Positions 1-10,089 of a stretch of 64,000 nt of DNA are shown here, piece after piece. The first letter of the stretch is position 1. Each line of letters starts with the position of its first letter. The DNA lies in assembly GCF_040581485.1 (NCBI RefSeq), contig NC_090128.1, forward strand, positions 31,340,931 through 31,404,930. Direction: 5' to 3'. Both the position numbers and the translations under genes were made by a program. Source of the DNA: Linepithema humile (Eukaryota > Arthropoda > Insecta > Hymenoptera > Formicidae). The notes beneath the pieces were generated by a model. It was not told the DNA's origin. It did not search any database and saw nothing but the letters and a program-made list of their open reading frames with translations.

Positions 1-314
1 AACTGAAGATATTGGTTCTCTTCAATTTTTACCTATATCTCCAGATGTAGAAGATTCTGAAGATAATCAAGTAACATCGCATGAACCACCGATGAAAAAA
101 CACCGTTCACACGAAATAAATTTGCAAGGGGCGCCAACTGATGGTAATATATTAACGGCACGACTCTGTTTAAAAGTAATTGGTTAGCAATATATATTTT
201 TTTACATAATTATTGATACAATTTACAGAAACTCATCCCTTACTAAACAAAGGAAAAGATAAACCAACTACAAAGAAAGGAAGACCAAGATTAGAACATA
301 GAAAAGGAAAATAA
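1..314 (+). CDS. 3' end of an unidentified protein-coding gene (last two exons)
   Basis: Two open exons run in from the left edge: to 143, followed by donor GTAATA, and 229-314 after acceptor ACAG. They join in phase (GAT G|AA ACT) and end at TAA 312-314. The visible tail is acidic, then basic, and finishes with KKGRPRLEHRKGK, which contains an AT-hook-like GRPR. AATAAA-type signals lie within 30 bases downstream. The start and any domain lie outside the window, so the product is unknown; it could be host or transposon encoded. The splice and stop reading is fairly secure, the function is not. Confidence 0.5.
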
Positions 315-1362
315 TTTAATGTATAAAATAAAATAATATGGATAAAAATAAAAAATAAATTTGTTTACTATTTATAACATGATAAAAACTTATGTATAAG
401 ACACTATAAATTTTGATAAATATTAAATGTGTTGTATGACAAATATACAACTGATTACAATTATAGTGCTTTTTTATTGAAAATATTTGGATCGATCCAA
501 GAGTGATTAATTATTATTTTAATATAAATTCAAGTTGTTTATTGACGGAGACAATCCAATGACGTCATTGCTTTCTAAGCAGCTATTATAAAACTATTCG
601 GAAACATTTCCGATCAGAACAGCGAATTTTCTATACTGGAACACTTCTTCCCTTTTCTAACACCAGATAGGCAATTGTCTTATCCATATGGTCGTAAATT
701 TCTCAGTTACGATACAATTAAAAGCGTAAACGTCTGCATTTCCAACTTTAAGATTAATTCTTTAAGAAATTGAATAGGAACATAGAGCTTATGTACAAAG
801 TGACCATTGGAAAGTGTCTAAAGTATATAAATTACTATTACTTAGCAACGAATGAACAGAATAAAATAAATCAAACGTTATTTTGTAGAGAAAACTCATT
901 AATTTTATTCCATGTAGTATGAAAAAAGTATAGAATAATTAAGTAATTAAAATAAACATAATAAAAAATGCTAAAATGCTAAAAATCTCTGAGCGCTCAA
1001 TAATAAATGTTGACAGAGTGTTGTCTATCAGAATTGGCACAGAAACTTAAAATGGCTATGCATTTTATAATTAAGTAATGTTACAAAATGTTTATAGAGA
1101 GTTTTATTTACAATGAGTTTTATTTACTATGTGATTGTGATATAGAATACATAAGTATATGTATTAGAATATAAGTATTATATTATTATTTTGAGTATTA
1201 TTAGTAGTTAGTTTTTCTTTATTTTCCAATTTAAAAATTTCTAAAAAAAGACTGATATTAATTATTATTAATTTTCTTATTTCATTCCTTTTCAAATTAT
1301 TATGCTTCCCATAACAATTCCTATTGGTTCCGCCATGTTAAATAGATGTAGATAAGCGTATT
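315..1362. other. AT-rich intergenic DNA, no gene seen
   Basis: Low-complexity AT-rich sequence with no open frame above about 60 codons and no inverted termini that I could match. The only distinct stretch is a somewhat GC-richer segment around 540-700. Confidence 0.6.
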
Positions 1363-1380
1363 AGAGAGAGAGAGAGAGAG
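1363..1380. repeat. (AG)n microsatellite
   Basis: About nine AG dinucleotides in a row. Confidence 0.9.
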
Positions 1381-1476
1381 GGTAAAATCAGATGATACCA
1401 TTGAGTAAAAAGAAACAGGAGGGAGCATATACTAGCCAGGACTAGGTAAATCCGCGGACGGATGTACGTCATGGCA

Positions 1477-2072
1477 GCCATCTTGAGCGACCACTTTTTG
1501 AAAGTGAGAGGGAATGCTCGAGCATAGCGGCAAGCGGCATACCGTACGCCGTATGCATTAATATGCAGTGTATAGTCTTTTATGCAACAGTGTATGGAAA
1601 TAAACGATCAAAATGGTATACTGTAGAGCTTGTGGCATAACAGCAGCAAATCATGGCATAACAGCAGCTCGAAATCATGGAATAACGTTTCATCGGTTAG
1701 TATTATCAACAATAACGAGATTTTTATTTTGGAGATTATAATTATATGTATAGTATTGTGAAATTGTAGATTCACAATAATTACTAAATAATTTTCACTC
1801 ACAAACAGGTTTCCGAAAAATCCGGATCAAAGAAATGCATGGATAAATTTTTGTAAGGACGAAGGATTTAATATAAATTTAGATTTTAGATTTTAACATT
1901 GTTTTTATGGAAATACTGCACGAGTGCAATTCCAATGAAAAACGCCATTAAAATTTGGTATTATTGTTGCATATTATAGTTATTTTCTTTTAATTGTACA
2001 TTATTTCCTAATTAAACATAACAAGTCATTCAATATTGGCGCTCTTGAGCGGCCATCTTGAGCGACCACTTT
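1477..2072. repeat. 21-bp direct repeats flanking the THAP fragment
   Basis: The 21 bases at 1477-1497 (beginning GCCATCTTGAGCGACC) recur exactly at 2052-2072. They bracket the truncated THAP exon pair. This could be a target duplication of an inserted sequence or a repeated promoter element. Confidence 0.6.
1613..1896 (+). pseudogene. Truncated THAP-type zinc-finger gene, two exons
   Basis: Exon 1 (1613-1695) starts MVYCRACG and ends ITFH; donor GTTAGT; exon 2 (1809-1896) continues RFPKNPDQRNAW. That is the N-terminal half of a THAP domain: the first CxxC pair followed by the FHRFP and W motifs. The downstream C-x2-H half is missing because a TAA follows FRF (1894-1896). Exon 1 has an internal microduplication: the GITAA..NHGIT block occurs twice where a THAP domain normally has a short loop. 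I read it as a decayed or partial copy; an unseen downstream exon could still complete it. It resembles the intact THAP gene at 17055-18299 only at family level. Confidence 0.55.
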
Positions 2073-2193
2073 GGGTGCGTTCCACTTAACGCCCGCAACG
2101 CTCCTAGGATCATTTTATCCTTGTTTTTCATCGAAAGTTAAACGAGGATAAAATGATTCTAGGAGCGTTGCGGGCGTTAAGTGGAACGCACCC
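2073..2193. mobile_element. MITE family E (121 bp palindrome)
   Basis: Near-perfect palindrome starting GGGTGCGTTCCACTTAACG and ending with its complement. A second copy of identical length is at 19852-19972, where a TAA duplication shows the boundaries. Confidence 0.8.
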
Positions 2194-2301
2194 CTTGTGC
2201 ACCGTCCTTCTATTCCTTAGTCCGTGGTTTATAGACATTGATAATTTTCCACCCAGGGCAGTATTCATAGGCCGGTATTCATAGTCCGTTCTTATATTTA
2301 A

Positions 2302-2450
2302 TAGCGTTTTCGATTATACAGGATTTGAACGACCCAGGGTTGGTTAATGACGTCATTGCAACCTCTCCACCAATGAAAGACTTGCATTTATAGTAAAATA
2401 GTGATTGATCAACCCTGGGTCGTTCAAATCCTGTATAATCGAAAACGCTA
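2302..2450. mobile_element. MITE family C (149 bp) in A
   Basis: TAGCGTTTTCG...CGAAAACGCTA with 3-bp duplication TAA at 2299-2301 and 2451-2453, as expected for PIF/Harbinger-type MITEs. Confidence 0.88.
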
Positions 2451-2558
2451 TAAGATTGTTCTAAGCACGGACTTATATTCGCTCTTTTCGTCACACATAG
2501 ATTGTGTCTGACGAAGAGAGCGAATATAAGTTCGTGCTTAAGACGATCTTGAATATAA

Positions 2559-2873
2559 AAGCCGAGAGCACAAGCTTTTACATAAAGCATAACGCATAAG
2601 CATAAGGAAATTGATTGGTCTATATATAAGCATAAGCAAATGTATAAGGAAATGGACCAATCAATTTCTTTATGCTTATGCGTTATGCTTTATGCAAAAG
2701 TCTGTGCTCCGGCCAAAAGGCGGGAGCACAGACTTTTGCATAAAGCATAACGCATAAGCATAAAGAAATTGATTGGTCCATTTCCTTATACATTTGCTTA
2801 TGCTTATATATAGACCAATCAATTTCCTTATGCTTATGCGTTATGCTTTATGTAAAAGTCTGTGCTCCGGCCT
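2559..2873. mobile_element. Two adjacent MITE family G copies
   Basis: Two palindromes of about 155 bp (2559-2714 and 2719-2873), each with AGCCG/GGCCGGAGCAC termini and repeated CATAAGCATAAGC blocks. They sit at a TAA inside the A element. Other copies: 16186-16341, 62038-62190, 62371-62567. Confidence 0.75.
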
Positions 2874-2898
2874 TAAGAACGGACTATGAATACCGGCC

Positions 2899-3162
2899 CA
2901 AGAGACACAAGCGACACAAAATCACACAGTGGCCGCATTCAGTGGACTCAACAGTTGAGCAAAGTTACTAGATTTTCCGCTGAATGACGCTGCTGATTTG
3001 TTGGCTGTAAAAGTAAGAGCCAATCACGTTCGATTGCTACTGAGCGGTTTGTTCCGCTGAATGCGCCTAGTGTTCGACATAATGGTAGTTTTCCACTAAT
3101 GAGACACAAATAAACACAGTGGGAGCTTTCCATCAAGGCATTTAGGCGACACCACGGACTAA
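2899..3162. other. Intergenic repeat-derived DNA
   Basis: No gene seen. The right edge (ACCACGGACTA near 3150) is the inverse of AGTCCGTGGT at 2219, so 2219-3162 may itself be an older inverted-repeat element containing the A copy. Confidence 0.4.
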
Positions 3163-3302
3163 AGCCTTGTGTCCACGATGCTAGAACTCAATCCGAGATC
3201 TCGGTCCGAGTCCTCGAACAATAATATTTATATTTGGCTGAATATAGTTAGCGTTGTAATCGAATTACGATTCTTTACGATGATTTTTTGATCTATGTTA
3301 TT
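3163..3302. mobile_element. Family J terminus (copy 1), split by H
   Basis: Begins AAAGCCTTGTGTCCACGATG and matches the terminus of the J copy at 28422. J resumes after H at 13125-13143 and, after element N, at 16118 onward (sequence of its MADF exon). Confidence 0.7.
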
Positions 3303-3407
3303 TGGGTGTTTACGATAATTCAAGTTCGAGTTAGTTTCACTAGGACCGAAAAATGAGATAGACATAACCATCTAGAACCTTTATGATTCATGACAACTCG
3401 ACGCTGT

Positions 3408-3956
3408 TGAAAGTTCTCCGACTAGTTTTAATCGACAAGCGGCTCGACCCGGTTGGACAGGAATCCAGCTAGTCTTTTTAGCAATAATTTGTAACGGTCG
3501 GAGCACTGAGTTCTCTCGTTCAAAATGTCCGTTAGCCTTATTAATTTAAACCACGTGCTCCGATTGGCTACCGACAGCAATAATAATGTAAACGCGGTGT
3601 ATGAATAAATCACTTTTACCAGAAAGAAGAATGGCCTTTATTACTTTGCCTTAATACATTTTACACTGCATATCGCTCGACTCGACTAAATCTATTCTCA
3701 CGACAATTATCGACGACTCTAAACGCGACTGACTCTATCGCCGGTTCTTTACAGAGTGCTTTACCGGATTTCTCTTCGGATAATCCTGCTCCTGGGGAAG
3801 ATTCCGGATCGTTCTCGATCCTTCGGCGGATCCGGTGGCGCGCGCATAGATCGATCCGTTAACTCTCGATCTATCGAGAGTCGATATCTTGCGACCCTGT
3901 GTATCGCTTAGTGCATATTTGCGCCTCCTATCGGTCGACCGTAGCTATAACTTACA
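3408..3956 (-). repeat. 3' LTR of the gypsy element
   Basis: 549 bp, same length as its partner at 8897-9445. It carries an AATAAA signal on the minus strand (complement at 3637-3642) and an inverted-repeat block (TCGATCTATCGAGAG) near 3866-3880. Confidence 0.95.
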
Positions 3957-4121
3957 GCTCGGCCATTCTGCAAATGTACTACGTCCCATTTGTAGTACGC
4001 AGACTCTGGATGAAGCTCGTGTGTGTGACGTGCATGTGACATCATGCAGTACCGGTAACTATTCCTGTATTTTACTTTTATTGTTTCTTTCACTAACATC
4101 ACAGTAAAATTGTTAGTTACT

Positions 4122-4240
4122 AAACGCAACTTATTCTAACGTATCTTACTCTAACGCAACTTGATTTAACGCAATTTATTTTAACGCAACTTATTCTAAC
4201 GCAACTTATTCTAACGCGACTTATTCTAACGCAACTTATT
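4122..4240. repeat. Short tandem repeat in the gypsy 3' untranslated region
   Basis: About seven imperfect units of 15-16 bp (core CGCAACTTATTCTAA) between the stop of the polyprotein and the 3' LTR. Confidence 0.85.
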
Positions 4241-7200
4241 TAGTGCTGGCTGTCCGTTTTTTGTTTAGGACCTCCTGCGTCGGGCACCTGTTTGGCCCAG
4301 GGTTTCATCCGCTCGCTTGACATAATCGTGTTCAGCGGTTTCATCTTTACATTAAAACCAGGTATATCTTTTATTACATATCTGTTATTGCCCAGACTTT
4401 TGCCCACTATATACGGGCCGATAAATTTAGGTTTTAATTTAGCGTTTTCCCCGGGTTTAGCCCTTGTATTCCTAATTAATATTAAATCGCCTTCTTCATA
4501 AGTTGAAGGTTTCTTAAATCTGACATCGCGGTATTTTTTGTTATAGGCGCGAATCAATTCTGACGCCTCGTGCGCCGTAGCGCGTGCGGCGGTTCGCTCA
4601 CGTTCCAGGTCCGTATCAACGTCGGCTAGGACCCGTGTGAGACGCGCGAACGGAAAGTCTGCGTGGCTGCGTTGCTCGTACCCGAGCAATAGCTTCGACG
4701 GGCTGGACTTCGTCATCGAATGGTAAGTATTATTTATAATATATTGTAATTTACTTAATGCGTCTTTCCACTGCGACGCGGAATCGATTAATTTAGTCAA
4801 CGAGGACTTTAGGAAGCGATTCACTCGTTCTACCCTCCCGTTCGCCCAAGGCGCAGCCACGGCAACTTTGCGGTGTTTAATTCTGAATTTTTCCGTAAAT
4901 TCCGTGAATTCCTTCGACGTGAACGCCGTTCCGCGGTCCGAAATTACTTGTGACGGATTACCAAACGTACAAAAGATATTTTTTAAATGATCAGTTACTT
5001 CACGCGTCGTGGTTGATTTCGTCGGGCACAACCACGTGAAGCGCGTGAACGCATCCACTACGACGAAGATGTGTTTAAAATGATCTTTCGTTTCTTCCAG
5101 CGGCCCGAAATGATCCACGTGGAGTACTTCCAGCGGGATCGACGACGAGGGGTAGAGAGATGTCTCCCCTTCAAAACGATTGACGGCATCGTTCGCCATC
5201 AGACAGGTAACACAATTTGCAATGTGCTCATTAATCTTTTTACGCATCGACGGAAACCAATAGTTTCGACTAACTCCCTCGTATGTTTTAGTCAGGCCGC
5301 AATGAGCCATATCATCATGATGGGCCCTAATCAGACTCGTCTCCATTGAAGCAGGTACGACGAATCTACAATTATTATTTTCTGTTTTCTTATATACTAG
5401 TCCGTTGAACAATATAAATTTATTACTGTCACTAACTGCTAAATTATCGCTAATTTCCTTAATTCTAGGATCAGTGAGCTGCCTCAATTCCAGCTCGCGT
5501 TCGATGGGGTGCTCGTTTACATAGCCGACGCAACGACTCAGGGCATCTACGTGTGCCATCTTCTTTCCCGGCCGATGGACCATCCGAAAATAATAATTCT
5601 GAAGGGTGAGTGTCCATCTCGCAATACGCGGGTTAAGATTAGCTTTGTTTACGGCATATACTAACGCGCTGCAATCTGTTACTATTGTGAATTGCAAACC
5701 GTATAAGTATAAATGAAATCTCTCGACTGCGCGTACAATGGCTAACATTTCTAACTCAAAACTGTGATAGCGTTGCTCTGCCTCATTGGTGGTCTTGCTA
5801 AAGTAAGCCACCGGGCACCAGGATCCGTGCTTCTGCCGCTGCAGAAGGATTGCACCGAGGCCTAAGCTGCTCGCATCAGTATGCAGCTCAGTTTCTGCGG
5901 CCGGATCAAACAACGCTAACACCGGAGCTGAGGTGAGTTCTTTCTTTAATAATTCGAACGCCTCAATACATTTGTCATCAAATCTAAACTCAGTGTCTTT
6001 TTTCAAAAGATCTTGTATCGGCCTAGCCTTAATCGCGAAGTCTTTAATAAATTTTCGAAAATAGCTGGCTAATCCTAAAAACCGTTGCACCTCATGTGCG
6101 TTAATTGGTTTTTTATAGTTACGAACCGACTCTACGTGTCTCGGACTCAGTGTAATACCATTACTAGATATTATGTATCCGAGCAATTCTATTTGTTTTT
6201 TAAGAAATTGACATTTTTTATAATTTAACTCAAAATTATACGACTTAAAAATGCTCAATACTTCTTTTAATACCGTTAAATTTTCCTCTACAGTTGCCGT
6301 CGGGACCAGTATGTCGTCTATGTACACCAGCACTTTCCCGGCACGTATCAGCGGATTCAAGATTTGGATCACTCGCTTCTGAAACTCGGCCGGCGCTTCC
6401 GAGTAGCCAAAGGGTAAGCGGGTGTACTCATACTGCCCGTCGGGCGTCGCAAAAGAAAAATACTGTGTTGAATTTTCGTGAACTCGAATCTGGTGAAACC
6501 CGTCTTTAAGATCTAACAACGTGAAAACGGCTTTATTTGTCAATCGTGAAAGACAATCCTCAATAACCGGAAACGGATATTTTTGTTTTATAATTCGACT
6601 ATTAAGCGGTCTGAGGTCCACACACAATCTAATTTGTCCGTCTTTCTTCCTTACAGGTATCACGCGTGCGCAGTATGGCGAGATACTCGGCTGTATAATT
6701 CCTCGGCGCATCAGGTCGTCCGTGATCTCTCGGATCTTGATGCGTTCCGCATACGCGAATCGTCTCGGTGAGTATGCATATATTGACGCATCTCTCAGGT
6801 GCACTTGCACCTTGTAGTCGTCGTTAATCGGTGTGACATTTTCGCTCTCTATATTCAAAATCGTTTTTTTCAACTTTCTTTTAACATCGGCGTCAAAATC
6901 AATCTCATTATTTTCAATTATTTGTTCCAGATTTTCCGGCGTGTTCTCGACAGCGTAAAGCGGCAACTGTTGCAACAAGTTAACTCTATAGTTAATTTGA
7001 CTGTCCTCCGACTCGACAAGATCATATGATACAGAAATTTTGTGTAAGCTAATAAAATCTCTTCCTAAAATTAAATCGCATTCAACTGATTCTCTAATTA
7101 TATATAACTCTACCGCTAGTGCTAAATCATTTAATTGCTTAATTGTTAATTCGACTGACACGACTCCGATTATTTTTAATGGTACGCCACTAAAGTTATA

Positions 7201-8664
7201 AAACCGTTTCATGGTCGGTAATAACCTATGCGGTCTCGGCTTGACAAGATCTCGGTATACTTCTTCTCGAATAAATGAAACAGGACTCCCTGAATCAACT
7301 AAAGCTCGTAAATTGCAATTAAAATTACAGATACTTGTAACAACCGCAAACGGCTTGCTGAGACTCCTACTGGCGCCCTCTACTTCCATGACCGCAGCGA
7401 CGACGGATTCAGCATCGACTTCAGATGGGGCTGCCTCTGTAACAGCTGCTACTGTCCGCGCCGCCGACGGCTGGTTCGGCAACGACGACTTCCCGCCTGC
7501 TCGACCCTTCAGCGCGGGACAATCGAACTGGCGGTGGCCCTTCACTTTGCAGTAGAAGCAAACGACGTCGCTTCTGCACACCATATGTGAGTGGCCCTTT
7601 CTCCCACAATTCCGGCACACACCGTCTTTGTTTTTCACAGACGCACTCGGCACTGTCTTTTTTTCATTCTCGACACTGCCCTCGGTTATTATTCTCATTC
7701 GCTCCAGAAAACTGTCCAAGGTTTCATTCGGCACTGAAAGCGCGATAGCCCTCATTGAGTTTTGCGTGATTCCACCGATTATTAGATGGATCGCGTCTTT
7801 TACCGGCAAGTCCATTTTATTAATAAGCGCGAGTTTAGCGATCGAATATTGATCGAAAGTTTCTTTTTGCGCGTTCCACTTCCGCGCTTCGACTCGTTGC
7901 ATAGCTTTATAAAACGGCACTTTTCTATCGAAAATCTTTAATAGCTCAAGGCGCAGGCCCTGCCACGACTCGATTTCCGGTCCCGACTGTATGTCGTACC
8001 ACTGGCGCGCGAACTTGACTAATTTGCTCGACGCGGCAAGTAAGGTCACCCCGTCCGTTGCACTGTGTATTTGTGCCACTCTGTCCACTCGTCGCACCCA
8101 CACCGACACACAATCGTCTTCGGACCCGCCGAACTCGGGAATTTGCGAGGCTAGCCAGGAAATTGCGTTTCCTGCTGGCAGCCCGCTCCCGATGCTCACC
8201 AATTGCATCGGTTGAGCTGTATTTAAGGACGACCCCGCGGAGTTCGTCCTATTTAAATTTTCATTATTGTTTATCGGAGCCACTGGCTCCTCGGCTCGGC
8301 TCGCAGGCGCAGCGGGCCTCGCTGCCTGCAATTGTTGAACAATTTGTACCATAAATTGCTGTTGCTGGTGCTGCAGCATCGACGTCATCTCAGCGAAAAC
8401 TTGTCGGAACACCCCAGCGGTCAACGGCTCCGCAACTGTTGACCGCGTGGCGGCCGACGGCACCGGTCCTTCTCCGAACGCACCGTGTGGCTCCGCCGGT
8501 GCATCCGTGCTCTTAGCCTTCTCCCAATGGGCCAAAATTGTTTTTATGAGGACCTCGCGGTCCTCCGACAGCGGAAGCTGGTTATGTTTCGCATAATTTT
8601 GGAGTTGCTCCAATGAGGCCTTCTCCAAATCGGCTTGCTCCATTTGCGATCTTGTCCTCGGCAT
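4240..8664 (-). CDS. Gag-Pol polyprotein of the Ty3/gypsy element, single intact frame
   Basis: 1474 aa with no stop or frameshift; gag and pol are fused in one frame. Order on the protein: SAP-like helix pair near 15-48; capsid-like region to about 330; two CCHC knuckles (C350-C363, C369-C382); aspartic protease DSG at 457-459; reverse transcriptase with YIDD at 781-784; RNase H with TDAS at 929-932; integrase with an HHCC finger (H1115/H1121, C1151, C1154) and catalytic D1184, D1243, E1279. All key residues are present, so the copy looks coding-competent. The start is the first ATG after a leader of about 230 nt. It would make the proteins for reverse transcription and integration. No chromodomain or envelope was recognised. 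Confidence 0.97.
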   Translation of the reverse strand: MPRTRSQMEQADLEKASLEQLQNYAKHNQLPLSEDREVLIKTILAHWEKAKSTDAPAEPHGAFGEGPVPSAATRSTVAEPLTAGVFRQVFAEMTSMLQHQQQQFMVQIVQQLQAARPAAPASRAEEPVAPINNNENLNRTNSAGSSLNTAQPMQLVSIGSGLPAGNAISWLASQIPEFGGSEDDCVSVWVRRVDRVAQIHSATDGVTLLAASSKLVKFARQWYDIQSGPEIESWQGLRLELLKIFDRKVPFYKAMQRVEARKWNAQKETFDQYSIAKLALINKMDLPVKDAIHLIIGGITQNSMRAIALSVPNETLDSFLERMRIITEGSVENEKKTVPSASVKNKDGVCRNCGRKGHSHMVCRSDVVCFYCKVKGHRQFDCPALKGRAGGKSSLPNQPSAARTVAAVTEAAPSEVDAESVVAAVMEVEGASRSLSKPFAVVTSICNFNCNLRALVDSGSPVSFIREEVYRDLVKPRPHRLLPTMKRFYNFSGVPLKIIGVVSVELTIKQLNDLALAVELYIIRESVECDLILGRDFISLHKISVSYDLVESEDSQINYRVNLLQQLPLYAVENTPENLEQIIENNEIDFDADVKRKLKKTILNIESENVTPINDDYKVQVHLRDASIYAYSPRRFAYAERIKIREITDDLMRRGIIQPSISPYCARVIPVRKKDGQIRLCVDLRPLNSRIIKQKYPFPVIEDCLSRLTNKAVFTLLDLKDGFHQIRVHENSTQYFSFATPDGQYEYTRLPFGYSEAPAEFQKRVIQILNPLIRAGKVLVYIDDILVPTATVEENLTVLKEVLSIFKSYNFELNYKKCQFLKKQIELLGYIISSNGITLSPRHVESVRNYKKPINAHEVQRFLGLASYFRKFIKDFAIKARPIQDLLKKDTEFRFDDKCIEAFELLKKELTSAPVLALFDPAAETELHTDASSLGLGAILLQRQKHGSWCPVAYFSKTTNEAEQRYHSFELEMLAIVRAVERFHLYLYGLQFTIVTDCSALVYAVNKANLNPRIARWTLTLQNYYFRMVHRPGKKMAHVDALSRCVGYVNEHPIERELELRQLTDPRIKEISDNLAVSDSNKFILFNGLVYKKTENNNCRFVVPASMETSLIRAHHDDMAHCGLTKTYEGVSRNYWFPSMRKKINEHIANCVTCLMANDAVNRFEGETSLYPSSSIPLEVLHVDHFGPLEETKDHFKHIFVVVDAFTRFTWLCPTKSTTTREVTDHLKNIFCTFGNPSQVISDRGTAFTSKEFTEFTEKFRIKHRKVAVAAPWANGRVERVNRFLKSSLTKLIDSASQWKDALSKLQYIINNTYHSMTKSSPSKLLLGYEQRSHADFPFARLTRVLADVDTDLERERTAARATAHEASELIRAYNKKYRDVRFKKPSTYEEGDLILIRNTRAKPGENAKLKPKFIGPYIVGKSLGNNRYVIKDIPGFNVKMKPLNTIMSSERMKPWAKQVPDAGGPKQKTDSQH

Positions 8665-8689
8665 TCTTTTCTTTTACTCTCACTCGACT

Positions 8690-8880
8690 AAGTCTTTGCT
8701 TTTTTCGGCACGACGCGGGTTCTTGAGCCCGTTTTTCTTCTCGACACGACACGACAATGTTTCTTTCTCGACACGACGCGGGTTTTTGGAGCCCGTTCTC
8801 CGTTTCGACACGACACGACAACTTTTCTTTACCGACTTCACTTATCCGACACGACGCGGGTTTTTGAGCCCGTAATCCCA
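8690..8880 (-). repeat. Hairpin-forming direct repeats in the gypsy leader
   Basis: Three copies of a block with core GACGCGGGTTTTTGAGCCCG alternate with CGACACGACAC segments between the 5' LTR and the gag start. Each core is self-complementary (CGGGCTC...ACCCG in sense). The position suits a packaging or translation-control region; that role is inference. Confidence 0.7.
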
Positions 8881-8896
8881 CTTCTGAATTTAATAC
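8874..8896 (-). promoter_or_regulatory. Probable primer-binding region (tRNA-Leu-like)
   Basis: Directly inside the 5' LTR the sense strand reads TCAGAAGTGGGATT, which I recall as complementary to the 3' arm of some tRNA-Leu species. The five bases that should pair with the terminal CACCA are not matched, so the assignment is tentative. Confidence 0.4.
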
Positions 8897-9445
8897 TGAA
8901 AGTTCTCCGACTAGTTTTAATCGACAAGCGGCTCGACCCGGTTGGACAAGAATCCAGCTAGTCTTTTTAGCAATAATTTGTAACGGTCGGAGCACTGAGT
9001 TCTCTCGTTCAAAATGTCCGTTAGCCTTATTAATTTAAACCACGTGCTCCGATTGGCTACCGACAGCAATAATAATGTAAACGCGGTGTATGAATAAATC
9101 ACTTTTACCAGAAAGAAGAATGGCCTTTATTACTTTGCCTTAATACATTTTACACTGCATATCGCTCGACTCGACTAAATCTATTCTCACGACAATTATC
9201 GACGACTCTAAACGCGACTGACTCTATCGCCGGTTCTTTACAGAGTGCTTTACCGGATTTCTCTTCGGATAATCCTGCTCCTGGGGAAGATTCCGGATCG
9301 TTCTCGATCCTTCGGCGGATCCGGTGGCGCGCGCATAGATCGATCCGTTAACTCTCGATCTATCGAGAGTCGATATCTTGCGACCCTGTGTATCGCTTAG
9401 TGCATATTTGCGCCTCCTATCGGTCGACCGTAGCTATAACTTACA
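8897..9445 (-). repeat. 5' LTR of the gypsy element
   Basis: Transcription would start in this copy and run leftward. Nearly identical to 3408-3956, with one visible substitution. Confidence 0.95.
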
Positions 9446-9518
9446 CTGTCTTGTATTGCTTGAGTTAAATTCATTGAATTTATTGAGTTTATTGAGCAAA
9501 TTTTATTGTAATAGAAAA

Positions 9519-9561
9519 ATGTCAACTGCAAATCAGTCTATAAAAGAAACAAATAATGTTG
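9519..9561 (+). pseudogene. Relic first exon of family H
   Basis: ATG followed by 14 codons (MSTANQSIKETNN) and donor GTATGT. The same exon is present in the H copies near 18640 (inverted) and 62866. The autonomous parent of H therefore probably had a spliced gene starting here; no transposase remains. Confidence 0.4.
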
Positions 9562-9856
9562 GTATGTTTGTTGTGGTATACCTCTTTAATAAATTAATAA
9601 TAATATAATTAATATAATAATAATATAATATAATATAATAACATATAATATAATATAATAATATAATATAATAATAATAATTTAACACATATAAAGGAAT
9701 GGCTCAAATGATAACAATCAATTAATATAATAGAAAGGCATAGAGAGCCGTCGCGGGATGTTAGTGCAAAATTATAATTTTTCTTAAAGAAATTTAAATT
9801 GTTAGTCTACGTGAGACAGTTAAATTTGTACACCGATCTCTGGTTCGAGATACTTA

Positions 9857-10005
9857 TAGCGTTTTTGATTATACAGGATTTGAACGACCCAAGATTGGTT
9901 AATGACGTCATTGCAACCTCTCCACCAATGAAAGACTTGCATTTATAGTAAAATAGTGATTGATCAACCCTAGATCGTTCAAACCCCGTTTATTCGAAAA
10001 CGCTA
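9857..10005. mobile_element. MITE family C (149 bp) in O
   Basis: TTA duplication at 9854-9856 and 10006-10008. Confidence 0.88.
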
Positions 10006-10089
10006 TTAAAGTGTACGAAAATTTTAGTACTGCGACGTGAACTGGCCTCGGAATCACGCCAGATCCGAGGGAGCACGCCCAATGGAAAT

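Larger units (their letters stand above)
2270..2898. mobile_element. MITE family A copy, split by nested C and G elements
   Basis: Ends GGCCGGTATTCATAG / CTATGAATACCGGCC. Removing the nested C (2302-2450) and G (2559-2873) elements restores a palindrome like the intact 159-bp copies at 12777-12935 and 60097-60255. Confidence 0.75.
3408..9445 (-). mobile_element. Full-length Ty3/gypsy LTR retrotransposon
   Basis: Two 549-bp LTRs in direct orientation (3408-3956, 8897-9445) enclose one gag-pol frame on the minus strand. Read in sense, the LTRs run TGTAAG...TTTCA (TG...CA). A 4-bp duplication CTGT lies at 3404-3407 and 9446-9449. Flanking sequence rejoins exactly into repeat H, whose unoccupied site (CGACGCTGTCTTGTATTGC) is present at 18453 and 62786. 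I see one difference between the LTRs (about 3460 versus 8949), so the insertion is very recent. No env-like frame was found. Confidence 0.96.

Noticed and set aside
2279..2590. 103-codon ORF across nested MITEs, and similar ORFs at 42847, 44046 and 62422
   Set aside because: The shared peptide comes from translating the C palindrome; it follows the repeat, not a gene.
6294..7555. Several plus-strand ORFs of 70-115 codons
   Set aside because: They lie antisense to the intact gypsy polyprotein and show no family motif.
8582..8995. 137-codon minus-strand ORF with repeated KPASCR motif
   Set aside because: Runs from the LTR through the leader repeats into the gag start in another frame; the repetition reflects the DNA repeat.
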